A stretch of 15,107 nt of DNA from Bacillota bacterium (GTDB lineage: Bacteria; Bacillota; UBA4882; UBA8346), in assembly GCA_003501365.1 (NCBI GenBank), contig DNPP01000173.1, positions 1-15,107 on the forward strand. Direction: 5' to 3'. A model generated the notes under the pieces. The model saw only the letters and a program-made list of their open reading frames with translations. It had not been told where the DNA came from and did not search any database. The position numbers were made by a program, and so were the translations under genes. The first letter of the stretch is position 1; each line of letters starts with the position of its first letter. Positions 7,386 to 14,608 of the stretch are shown here, piece by piece.

Positions 7386-8970
7386 GGTTTTTTTAGTCGA
7401 GGATGAAATTGTAGTCAGAGACGGGATTCGAGACGATACCAAATGGGAAGAGACTGATTTCATATTTTGCGGAGAAGCTCCCGATGGTGAAATAGCCTTA
7501 CCTTTGATCCAAGAAATGAAGCCGGATATATTGATTACCGATATTAAAATGCCTTTTATGGATGGGTTACAGCTAAGCCGGGTCGTGAAAAAGAACATGC
7601 CCTGGATAAAAATTATCATTTTAAGCGGGCACGATGAATTCGATTTTGCCAAAGAGGCCATTAGTATCGGTGTAGCCGAATATTTATTAAAACCCATCAG
7701 TTCAGTTAATTTGTTGAATGTATTAAAAAAAATGACTTCACAGATTGAAACCGAAAAGAAAGAACGGGAAAACATTGAAAAGCTTTCAATTCAACTGGAA
7801 AATAACAAAAATCTTTTAAAGGAGAAGTTTTTAAACGAGCTTTCACAGGGAATAGTATCTCCCGTTGAAACCATTGAAAAAGCGAAGTATTTTGGAATCA
7901 ACATTATTTCAAAATTCTATACCGTCCTAGTCATCGAACCGGAATTTCCTCCGGAATTAAGCTCTTCCGGTGAGTATTTGGAACGGTTGAAAATTGAAGC
8001 ACTCATCTCAGGTATTACCGATCAAAATCCGGACATCATTAAATTTAAACGAAATCTAGCCCAGACAGTATTGATTCTCAAGGGTGATAATATGCAAACC
8101 CTGGAGGAAAATGCCTATGCAATGGCGCAGTCGATCAAATACGAAGTCGAACGAAATTCCAGCTGTATGCTCACGATAGGGATTGGTGAGGCCAAAGAGA
8201 GATTGCAGGGAATTTCTCAATCTTTAGCGGAGGCCGATTCAGCCACCCAATTCGTCCATGTTTTCGGAACCAATAAAATTATCGGGATCAGCGATATCAT
8301 CAAAGGCGGTTTCAAGGACAACAAATTACTTGACTACGACCATAACAAAATCAACGACTTTTTCAAATTTGGGAATACCGATAACACTGGTGAATTGATA
8401 TTGGAATTAATGAAATGTGTGAAAGAATATCGTGATTCAATTCCACTATATTTTTATTATATCTTTTTGGACATTATTTTTGCGGCTTCAAAGTTTATCA
8501 ACGAATTGGGGGGTAATATTGAAGAAGTGATCCCCGAAGCCCTCTCCCTTGAGGAACTTATTTCTCACATTCGAAGCTCAAGCGAGCGAATAGGATATCT
8601 GGAAATTATTTTTAAAAAAGTCCTCGAGTACCGGGATACCAAAAAAGAAGACAAATACGGCGACATAATCCACAATGCCAAAACCCACATTGCTAATAAC
8701 TATGCCTGTCACGAAATCTCCTTAAACTCGGTGGCATCCTCCGTAAATGTTAGCCCCAGTCATTTCAGTACCATTTTCAGTCAAGAGACGGGTTCGACTT
8801 TCATCGAATACTTGACCGATGTACGGATTGAAAAAGCAAAGGAGCTGCTCAAATCATCAAGCTTAAAGACTTCGGAAATTACTTTTAAGGTAGGATATAA
8901 TGATCCCCAATATTTCAGCTATGTTTTCAAAAAGCGCACCGGAATGACTCCGAAGGAATTTAGGGGGTAA
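7378..8970 (+). CDS. YesN-type response regulator with AraC DNA-binding domain
   Basis: A 530-residue transcription regulator, the partner of the kinase just upstream. The receiver domain (1-120) has the acidic pair E8/D9, the phosphoacceptor D55 in ITDIKMP, S83 in LSGHDEF and K105 in LLKPI. A charged, probably coiled-coil helix (about 115-160) leads into the poorly conserved middle domain typical of YesN proteins, including IGIGEAKERLQGISQSLAEA. The AraC-type domain occupies 432-530, with two helix-turn-helix units around 447-468 and 494-517 and the family closing GYNDPQYFSYVFKKRTGMTPKEFR. A GTG at 7369 is in frame, but GGGGTGAT is well placed for the ATG at 7378, giving an 8-base overlap with the kinase gene. 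Such regulators usually activate the adjacent sugar importer, here starting 183 bases downstream. Confidence 0.93.
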   Translation: MYKVFLVEDEIVVRDGIRDDTKWEETDFIFCGEAPDGEIALPLIQEMKPDILITDIKMPFMDGLQLSRVVKKNMPWIKIIILSGHDEFDFAKEAISIGVAEYLLKPISSVNLLNVLKKMTSQIETEKKERENIEKLSIQLENNKNLLKEKFLNELSQGIVSPVETIEKAKYFGINIISKFYTVLVIEPEFPPELSSSGEYLERLKIEALISGITDQNPDIIKFKRNLAQTVLILKGDNMQTLEENAYAMAQSIKYEVERNSSCMLTIGIGEAKERLQGISQSLAEADSATQFVHVFGTNKIIGISDIIKGGFKDNKLLDYDHNKINDFFKFGNTDNTGELILELMKCVKEYRDSIPLYFYYIFLDIIFAASKFINELGGNIEEVIPEALSLEELISHIRSSSERIGYLEIIFKKVLEYRDTKKEDKYGDIIHNAKTHIANNYACHEISLNSVASSVNVSPSHFSTIFSQETGSTFIEYLTDVRIEKAKELLKSSSLKTSEITFKVGYNDPQYFSYVFKKRTGMTPKEFRG

Positions 8971-9039
8971 CGCTTAACCCAATAATCCCAAAAAAATTAA
9001 GTTTATCTTCTTCTGCAAAGGTCAATAAAAAAGTCCTCA

Positions 9040-9051
9040 TTTTACAAAATA
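9040..9051. promoter_or_regulatory. Possible regulator box, copy 2
   Basis: TTTTACAAAATA, near-palindromic (ATTTT, two bases, AAAAT), ends 7 bases before the -35 of the importer promoter, a usual position for an AraC-type activator. A GCAAAGG lies 25 bases upstream of it, and a GCAAGG lies 28 bases upstream of copy 1 in the equivalent orientation. Confidence 0.35.
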
Positions 9052-9058
9052 ATTTGCC

Positions 9059-9087
9059 TTGTGATCCCCCCTGCTGCAATCTATAAT
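9059..9087 (+). promoter_or_regulatory. Promoter of the ABC importer operon
   Basis: TTGTGA (9059-9064, four of six consensus bases) and a perfect TATAAT (9082-9087) are separated by 17 bases. The transcript would start near 9094, leaving a leader of about 60 bases that contains the hairpin at 9103-9127 and the ribosome site. Confidence 0.6.
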
Positions 9088-9102
9088 TAATCCACGTTGG
9101 AT

Positions 9103-9127
9103 AAAGTTTCCGTCCGGGGGAAACTTT
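9103..9127 (+). promoter_or_regulatory. Leader hairpin before the binding-protein gene
   Basis: AAAGTTTCC and GGAAACTTT form a perfect 9-bp stem with a seven-base loop, starting about ten bases into the predicted transcript and ending 14 bases before the GGGAGG ribosome site. There is no T-run, so it is not a terminator. A 5' stabilising stem for a highly expressed message, or a protein-binding site, is plausible. Confidence 0.5.
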
Positions 9128-9153
9128 GCAAAAATCATTATGGGAGGTCAGTT

Positions 9154-10089
9154 ATGAGATTAAACCGTTTAAAAAAATTACCAATCGTCATTGTGAGTCT
9201 ATTGTTGGTATTCTCTTTGGCGAGCTTCTCGATCGATGCCAAACAAAAAAAAGAAAGGGTCTTTGCAATCGTCGATCCGCTGATACATCCGTTTTTTGAA
9301 CCGGTTGGCAAAGGTGCCGAAGATGTTGCCAAAAAATACGGAGCCAAAATATTGGTAAAAGGCCCGGATCGTTTTGATGTCCAACAACAAATCGAAATTG
9401 TTGAAAACCTTATCGCAATGAAAGTCGACGGCATCGGTATTGGTTCCACCGATCCCAAGGCTTTGACCCCTGTCATTAATAAGGCAATGAAAGCCGGAAT
9501 CAAAGTGGTTTGTTTTGATACCGATGCTCCCGAGAGTCAAAGGCTTGATTATATCGGAACTGATAATGTCAAAGCCGGCCAACACATGGGCGAAGTCCTG
9601 GCCAAATTGTTAAAAGGAAAAGGCGCCGTTATCGCCAGTCAGGGAATTCCTTCCCAATTAAATCTAAGACAAAGGTTAGACGGTGTAACTGAGGTCTTGA
9701 AGAAATATCCCAATATTAAAATGGTTGATGTTCAATCCGGACAGGGTGATCCTTCCAAAACTCTCGCCAACATCGAAGATATGGTTCGCGCCCATCCTGA
9801 TTTTAACGCTTTGCTTGGATTTGACGCGGCGGCAGGTCCGGCAGCTGTTACGGCATGGAAAGCCAAGGGATTGAAACAAATCGTGATTACCTTCGATGAT
9901 ATGGCTGAGATTCTTCAAGGAGTTCGCGACGGGCAAATTACGGTAACCATCGTACAACAACAATATCAATGGGGCAAATTGATCGTCCAAAGATTGTCGG
10001 AAGCCTGTGACGGCAAAAAAATCCCTCAATTTGAGGATACCGGCACCCGCGAAGTCACCATCCAGAATGTTGATACGTATAACAAGTAA
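9154..10089 (+). CDS. ABC importer sugar-binding protein (ribose/glucose type)
   Basis: A 311-residue exported solute-binding protein of the periplasmic-binding-protein type I fold (PF13407 group). The signal peptide spans about 1-29: basic start, hydrophobic core, then SLASFSIDA. The sequence LAS-F is a lipobox in which the essential cysteine is phenylalanine, so no lipid anchor is predicted. Ligand-site landmarks follow: HPFF near the mature N-terminus, FDTDAPES with hinge aspartates, YIGTDN..AG, LRQRLDG with a sugar-stacking arginine, GFDAAAGPAA and FDDMAEILQGVRDGQI. HPFF, DTDAPES and YIGTDN resemble the Thermotoga glucose-binding protein subgroup as I remember it, so a hexose-like ligand is possible. 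The ATG at 9154 has GGGAGG upstream; a TTG at 9097 is in frame but unsupported and would spoil the signal peptide. First gene of the importer operon. Confidence 0.9.
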   Translation: MRLNRLKKLPIVIVSLLLVFSLASFSIDAKQKKERVFAIVDPLIHPFFEPVGKGAEDVAKKYGAKILVKGPDRFDVQQQIEIVENLIAMKVDGIGIGSTDPKALTPVINKAMKAGIKVVCFDTDAPESQRLDYIGTDNVKAGQHMGEVLAKLLKGKGAVIASQGIPSQLNLRQRLDGVTEVLKKYPNIKMVDVQSGQGDPSKTLANIEDMVRAHPDFNALLGFDAAAGPAAVTAWKAKGLKQIVITFDDMAEILQGVRDGQITVTIVQQQYQWGKLIVQRLSEACDGKKIPQFEDTGTREVTIQNVDTYNK

Positions 10090-10114
10090 TCAACGGATAT
10101 ATTTTTGATTGGAC

Positions 10115-10145
10115 CGGATGCTGCTTCTGTTGGGAGCAGCATTCG
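10115..10145 (+). promoter_or_regulatory. Intergenic hairpin between binding protein and permease genes
   Basis: CGGATGCTGCT pairs with AGCAGCATTCG (11 pairs, one of them G-U) around a nine-base loop. It starts 26 bases after the binding-protein stop and is not followed by a T-run. Such stems commonly protect the upstream message and so raise binding-protein output over the membrane components. Confidence 0.6.
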
Positions 10146-10183
10146 TTATAAAATGATCTTTTTGAAAAAGGGGAGGCATTTTC

Positions 10184-11173
10184 TTGAATCCTGACGCCAG
10201 CCAAAAAACCAGAATCGGACAAATATACCAGTCTTCCATGAAAATCCTATTCAAACGTAGAGAAAGCGGCTTATTATTTGTGTTACTCCTGGTAGGACTA
10301 ATTTTATCCTTATCCACAACGACTTTCTGTACCGCTGAAAACCTTTTTAATGTTTTAAAACAGGTCAGTCTGGTAGCGATTGTCGCAGCCGGGCAGACAT
10401 TTATTATCATATCCGGCGGTATCGATTTATCGGTCGGTTTTATCCTCGGTATATCGGGAATCATTATGGCTTATTTAATGAATGCCGGTATCACTCCATT
10501 GCTCGCCATCCCGTCGGCCCTGATAACCGGTGTCCTTTTCGGGTACTTGAACGGTATTTTTATTACCCGTTTAAAATTACCCCCTTTCATCGTGACTCTT
10601 GGAATGGCTAGTATTACCAGGGGGCTGGTGTTGGTTATCACCAAGGCTTTTATGATTCCGATCGATAATTCATTCGTACTGGCCCTCGGCCAGGGTTATC
10701 TCGGCGTTGTTCCACTCATGGCAATTGCCATGTTGATTATTATTGTCGTGGTAGCGTTTTTATTGGATCAAACCGTCTTCGGAAACCGGGTGAAGGCAAT
10801 CGGAGGTAACGAACTGGCCGCCAAATTATCCGGCATTAAAGTCGATAAAATGAAACGGTATGTGTATGCATTATCCGGTTTACTATGCGGCATATCGGGT
10901 ATCATTATGGCCGGGCGGCTCAATGCAGGCAATCCCAACGCCGGATTAAACTTCGATATGGATTCGATTGCCGCAGTCATTGTAGGAGGTACCAGCTTAA
11001 CAGGCGGCAGCGGCAGTATCATCGGCTCTTTCCTGGGCGCTTTACTTTTGGGGGCGGTCCGCAACGGTTTGGTTCTTCTGGATGTGAACATGTACTGGCA
11101 AACAGTGGCCACCGGTGTAATTATCATCGCAGTTTGCGCTCTTGACAGAATGACTGTCAAAAAGGAAAACTGA
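10184..11173 (+). CDS. ABC importer permease, RbsC family
   Basis: A 329-residue inner-membrane permease of the ribose/xylose/galactose type (BPD_transp_2 fold), with about eight to ten membrane helices. Recognised stretches are VAIVAAGQTFIIISGGIDLSVG (split at 64-85), KLPPFIVTLGMASITRGL (131-148), the ATPase-contact loop GNRVKAIGGNELAAKLSGI (200-218), and FDMDSIAAVIVGGTSLTGG (257-275) followed by GSIIGSFLGALLLG. The start is a TTG at 10184, supported by GGGGAGG seven bases upstream; the next ATG (codon 19) lacks such a site. Only one permease gene is present, so the pore is expected to be a homodimer. It follows the binding-protein gene by 94 bases, across a stable hairpin, and precedes the ATPase gene by 29 bases. 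Confidence 0.92.
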   Translation: MNPDASQKTRIGQIYQSSMKILFKRRESGLLFVLLLVGLILSLSTTTFCTAENLFNVLKQVSLVAIVAAGQTFIIISGGIDLSVGFILGISGIIMAYLMNAGITPLLAIPSALITGVLFGYLNGIFITRLKLPPFIVTLGMASITRGLVLVITKAFMIPIDNSFVLALGQGYLGVVPLMAIAMLIIIVVVAFLLDQTVFGNRVKAIGGNELAAKLSGIKVDKMKRYVYALSGLLCGISGIIMAGRLNAGNPNAGLNFDMDSIAAVIVGGTSLTGGSGSIIGSFLGALLLGAVRNGLVLLDVNMYWQTVATGVIIIAVCALDRMTVKKEN

Positions 11174-11202
11174 ACTCTATTACGAATATGAGGGAGAATG
11201 TT

Positions 11203-12711
11203 ATGGACGAAAATTACATTCTGGAAATGAGCCACATAACGAAAAAATTTCCCGGGGTTACAGCGCTCACCGATGTTTCGTTCAATATCAAAAAAGGGGA
11301 AATTCATGCGTTGGTGGGTGAAAACGGCGCCGGCAAAAGCACCTTAATGAAAATACTGGGCGGAGTTTATAGTCCCGAAGAAGGATCAATCCTTATCAAT
11401 GGTAAATCAGTAAAAATCGATTGCCCAAGTGATTCGATCCGCTGCAATATCGGAATCATTTATCAAGAATTAAACCTAGTGCCGGATTTAAGCATCAGTG
11501 AAAACATTTACCTTGGAAAAGAACTGGTTAAAAGTGGCAATGTTCTGAACCGTACTTCCATGACGCAAAAATCGGCAGAACTGATGAGCAGATTGGGCAT
11601 GGTGGAAGTCGATTGCAATTCGCTAATTAACGATCTGAGTATTGCCAAACAGCAGTTGGTGGAAATTGCCAAAGCGTTATCCAATGATGTCAATATTTTG
11701 ATCATGGACGAACCCACATCCGTGCTAACCGAAAAAGAAACCGAATCATTAATGGAAGTCATCCGTAATTTGAAACAAAAAGGCGTTTCCATCATCTATA
11801 TCTCCCACCGCTTGGAAGAAGTTTTGGCCATCAGCGACCGCATTACGGTGTTAAGGGATGGACAAATCATTGAAACGCTCGATACCCAGCAAACCTCAAT
11901 ATCTAAGGAAACCATCATCAAACTAATGGTCGGTCGAGACCTTAATGAGTATTTTCCCCAAAGAAAATTAATTGTCGGCACAACCAACGTCTTGGAAGTC
12001 GAGGGATTGACAAAAAATGGGGTATTCGAAAATATCGGCTTTCAACTAAAGAAGGGGGAAATTCTTGGCTTCGCCGGTTTGATCGGTGCAGGTCGCAGTG
12101 AAGTAATGAAAGCCTTATTCGGCGCCTTGCCCTATGAAGCAGGTAAAATAATCGTTGACGGAAAAAATATCGTGCCGGACTCTCCTATCAAAGCCATCCA
12201 ATCAGGTATCGCATTAGTTCCCGAAGATCGCAAAAAAGAAGGGCTGGTATTGGGAATGAGTCTGGCGGATAATATATGTTTGCCCAATCAGGAAAAAATC
12301 AGCAAGTTTGGATATATCGTCAGAAAACTGAAAAAGACGCTCATCGATCAATTCATCCATAGCCTCTCGATACGACCGAATTTTCCGGAACGGCTAATCA
12401 AGGATTTTAGCGGGGGAAACCAACAAAAAGCAGTAATCTCCAAATGGCTGGCAGTTAATCCCAAGATACTGATCCTTGATGAGCCCACTCGGGGAATCGA
12501 TATCGGAGCCAAGGCGGAAATATACGCCCTAATCCATAAACTCACTGAAAAAGGAATTAGTATTATTTTGATATCTTCGGAACTCTTGGAAGTGATGGGT
12601 ATCTCTGATCGGATCCTAGTCATGTGGGAAGGAAAAATAACCGCCGAATTTTCCAAGGCCGAAGTCACTCAGGATAAAATTATGATGGCAGCCGCAGGAT
12701 TAGCCCGATAG
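11203..12711 (+). CDS. ABC importer ATPase with two nucleotide-binding domains (RbsA/MglA type)
   Basis: A 502-residue cytoplasmic ATPase that powers the importer, with two fused ABC domains as in RbsA, MglA and XylG. Domain 1 has Walker A GENGAGKST (39-47), the signature-like LSIAKQQ (145-151), Walker B ILIMDE (165-170) and switch H202. Domain 2 has the degenerate Walker A GLIGAGRSE (292-300), PEDRKKEGL (340-348), a canonical SGGNQQ (403-408), Walker B ILILDE (422-427) and S459 where the switch histidine would be. This asymmetry is normal for the family and does not mean a broken gene. Two starts are possible, ATG at 11188 and at 11203; GGGAG sits seven bases before the second, which is chosen. 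It is the last gene of the operon; an inverted repeat lies about 100 bases after it. Confidence 0.93.
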   Translation: MDENYILEMSHITKKFPGVTALTDVSFNIKKGEIHALVGENGAGKSTLMKILGGVYSPEEGSILINGKSVKIDCPSDSIRCNIGIIYQELNLVPDLSISENIYLGKELVKSGNVLNRTSMTQKSAELMSRLGMVEVDCNSLINDLSIAKQQLVEIAKALSNDVNILIMDEPTSVLTEKETESLMEVIRNLKQKGVSIIYISHRLEEVLAISDRITVLRDGQIIETLDTQQTSISKETIIKLMVGRDLNEYFPQRKLIVGTTNVLEVEGLTKNGVFENIGFQLKKGEILGFAGLIGAGRSEVMKALFGALPYEAGKIIVDGKNIVPDSPIKAIQSGIALVPEDRKKEGLVLGMSLADNICLPNQEKISKFGYIVRKLKKTLIDQFIHSLSIRPNFPERLIKDFSGGNQQKAVISKWLAVNPKILILDEPTRGIDIGAKAEIYALIHKLTEKGISIILISSELLEVMGISDRILVMWEGKITAEFSKAEVTQDKIMMAAAGLAR

Positions 12712-12809
12712 AAAAAATAGTCATGATGAATAACTAAATGGGTCGGCTTGCTTGCTTATTGATATGGAATTACCCTAAACAGACTGTTGTAAAAGAAAAT
12801 TTTTTGTTC

Positions 12810-12865
12810 GAGATATACAATATAAAGATTTGCGCATATTTATGGTGCAATATATTGTATATCTC
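12810..12865. repeat. Perfect 15-bp inverted repeat between convergent genes
   Basis: GAGATATACAATATA (12810-12824) is repeated exactly in inverse orientation at 12851-12865. Inside, TTGCGC (from 12830) pairs with GGTGCAA (with one G-U), leaving a five-base bulge on one side, so the 56-base element can fold nearly end to end. It lies between the ends of the ATPase and MATE genes. No T-run follows on either strand, so a standard terminator is unlikely. A non-standard transcript end, a protein-binding palindrome or a tiny dispersed element are the options. The rest of the 238-base gap shows no coding sequence. Confidence 0.7.
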
Positions 12866-12910
12866 ATTTATTTGAAATATTTACCATCTCCTTTTGCTAT
12901 TCTTTTAAAT

Positions 12911-12930
12911 CGGGAAGGCTGTCGATCCCG
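12911..12930 (-). terminator. Possible hairpin after the MATE gene
   Basis: CGGGA and TCCCG can pair around a ten-base loop about 20 bases after the MATE stop. The bases that follow on the minus strand (ATTTAAAAG) are not a proper T-run, so this is a weak candidate. Confidence 0.25.
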
Positions 12931-12949
12931 GTCCCTAATTTACCGGAAA

Positions 12950-14332
12950 TCACCCCATATTATGCGTTACATTCCGTATCCACCGCCCGGATTTTAAACG
13001 CATTAGTCCTAAAACGCCTTTTGATATTTCCTCCATAATGGCCAGGGCATATACATAATACACGGGAAGCCCCAAGACAAAAGCCCCCAAAATCGTCAGC
13101 GGCACTCCGATAAACCACATGGTAAATCCTTCAATCAGGAAAGCCTGCCTTGCATCTCCGCCTCCTCGTAAAATACCGACAATTAATATGACATCCAATA
13201 CTCTGATAAAAAAGATCACCGATATAATATATAAAATATTCTGGGAATCGCTCCGCACCGTATCGGAAACATTAAAAATATTAAGTACTAACGGTGATGT
13301 CAAGGCCAGAAGCGCGCCTAGAATGATACCCAAAGCTACCCCAATAATAGAAAACCTTTTGGCATAACGTTTGCCAAGTTCTTCCTTTCCCGCCCCAATA
13401 CTGTTCCCTATCATCACTGCCGCCGCACTTGACAAACCAAAAATGGCAACCAGGAACAGATTGTTAACCGTGTTACAAATCTGGATTACCGCTACGGCCT
13501 GGGTGCCCATCCTACCGTAAACTGCCGCATAAACCAGACTGGCAAGCCCCCAGCAGATATCGTTCAATATGACCGGGAATATAACCCGGTATGATTTTTT
13601 TACAAATTCAAAAGATAGATCCGTTAATTCTTGGGCTGAAGCTGCCAACACGACTTTACCACCATAAATATATACCACCAGCGCTATTGTCTCAACTGTT
13701 CTGGCTATTACGGTAGCAAGGGCGGCTCCTTCAACGCCCATGGCGGGAGCACCCCATTTACCAAAAATAAACAGATAATTAAAAAAGGCATTACAGATAA
13801 GCGCAAACCCACTAATAAGCATCGGCTGAACTGTTTTTCCAATTGAGCGTAATGAGAAATTAAATACAAAGGTTATACCGGTAAATAGATAACTAACCAG
13901 TACCATCCTCAAATATCCGGCGCCCAAATTGATAACCTTAGGGTCATTATTAAATACCGCCATAATCTTACCGGGGAAAAGAAAGCCTAGGACCATAAAC
14001 AGTAAGGACACTACCGTGGCTGAAATCAGTCCGATTCCCATGATTCGTTTGATATTTTTAAGCTCGCCCTTACCCCAAAACTGGGATATAAACACCCCAC
14101 AACCTGCACACAAGCCCAATAAAAACATATTGAAAAAAAAGAAGTACTGATTGGCAATTCCAACTGCAGCAATTTCAGTTTCTCCCAATTTGCCCACCAT
14201 CACCGTATCGATCATATTTAAAAAAGAGGATATAAAGTTTTGAATCACAATGGGTAAAGCAATTTTTAGCATTTTCTGATAAAAATCCCGATCATCGAAC
14301 AAACTTACCAATAGTTTCTCTGTTTTTGCCAT
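12950..14332 (-). CDS. MATE-family multidrug/cation antiporter
   Basis: A 460-residue membrane exporter of the MATE family (NorM/DinF-like), which expels organic cations or drugs in exchange for sodium or protons. It has about twelve hydrophobic helices in two halves. The first half opens with LKIALPIVIQNFISSFLNMIDT followed by MVGKLGETEIAAVGIANQ, the family signature; the second half repeats the pattern with FPVILNDICWGLASLVYAAVYGRMGTQAVAVIQICN. The length is standard. The frame reaches a TTG at 14338, but AAAGG lies six bases before the ATG at 14332, which is chosen. It is convergent with the importer operon and divergent from the helicase gene, and stands alone, so a link to the sugar locus is not supported. 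The substrate cannot be predicted. Confidence 0.92.
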   Translation of the reverse strand: MAKTEKLLVSLFDDRDFYQKMLKIALPIVIQNFISSFLNMIDTVMVGKLGETEIAAVGIANQYFFFFNMFLLGLCAGCGVFISQFWGKGELKNIKRIMGIGLISATVVSLLFMVLGFLFPGKIMAVFNNDPKVINLGAGYLRMVLVSYLFTGITFVFNFSLRSIGKTVQPMLISGFALICNAFFNYLFIFGKWGAPAMGVEGAALATVIARTVETIALVVYIYGGKVVLAASAQELTDLSFEFVKKSYRVIFPVILNDICWGLASLVYAAVYGRMGTQAVAVIQICNTVNNLFLVAIFGLSSAAAVMIGNSIGAGKEELGKRYAKRFSIIGVALGIILGALLALTSPLVLNIFNVSDTVRSDSQNILYIISVIFFIRVLDVILIVGILRGGGDARQAFLIEGFTMWFIGVPLTILGAFVLGLPVYYVYALAIMEEISKGVLGLMRLKSGRWIRNVTHNMG

Positions 14333-14402
14333 TTTCAACCTTTCGATAATGCATGAATAAAAAGCGCCAGCGTAAGCGGACGTAAATGCTGTGTCAGTGA
14401 GG

Positions 14403-14421
14403 ATTATATCACATTATACCA
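14403..14421 (-). promoter_or_regulatory. Two tandem extended -10 elements for the MATE gene
   Basis: On the minus strand TGGTATAAT (14413-14421) and TGATATAAT (14403-14411) follow each other, each a perfect TATAAT with an upstream TG. No good -35 accompanies either, which is usual for extended -10 promoters. Transcripts would start near 14406 or 14396, giving leaders of about 65-75 bases. Confidence 0.55.
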
Positions 14422-14448
14422 CCGGCTCGGCATAAAAAAAGCAAACCA

Positions 14449-14470
14449 AACCTACGATAGACGATAGGTT
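14449..14470. repeat. Small inverted repeat containing a tandem 7-mer
   Basis: AACCTA and TAGGTT pair around a ten-base loop, and ACGATAG occurs twice in tandem inside (14454-14467). On the minus strand a run of seven T begins nine bases further, too far for a standard terminator, and no gene reads into it. Confidence 0.3.
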
Positions 14471-14545
14471 AGAGCCCGCTGTCGTTGAAAAAATCATGGA
14501 TTGGCAATATGACTTTTGTTGTTCACACCCAAAGTGCTGTTATCA

Positions 14546-14554
14546 TGTTATAAT
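14546..14554 (+). promoter_or_regulatory. Extended -10 promoter of the helicase gene
   Basis: TGTTATAAT is a perfect TATAAT with an upstream TG one base away. No convincing -35 is seen at the usual distance. The transcript would start near 14561, with a leader of about 48 bases up to the AAGGAGA ribosome site. Confidence 0.55.
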
Positions 14555-14608
14555 AATTAGGATTTTGCACAATAAATTCCATGATAATCAAAGCTATAAG
14601 GAGAAAAT

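Noticed and set aside
7206..7775. A 189-codon open frame on the minus strand across the kinase/regulator junction
   Set aside because: It lies entirely opposite conserved kinase and receiver motifs and resembles no known protein.
9054..9087. TTGCCT as the -35 of the importer promoter
   Set aside because: It leaves a 22-base spacer to TATAAT; TTGTGA five bases on gives the standard 17.
11203..12711. Reading the degenerate second Walker A and missing second switch histidine of the ATPase as damage
   Set aside because: This asymmetry is normal in RbsA/MglA-type double ATPases.
12810..12865. Calling the 15-bp inverted repeat a standard bidirectional terminator
   Set aside because: No T-run follows on either strand and the stem is almost all A-T.
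12950..14332. Linking the MATE exporter to the sugar-importer locus as one system
   Set aside because: It is convergent, has its own promoters and shares no visible regulatory site with the locus.
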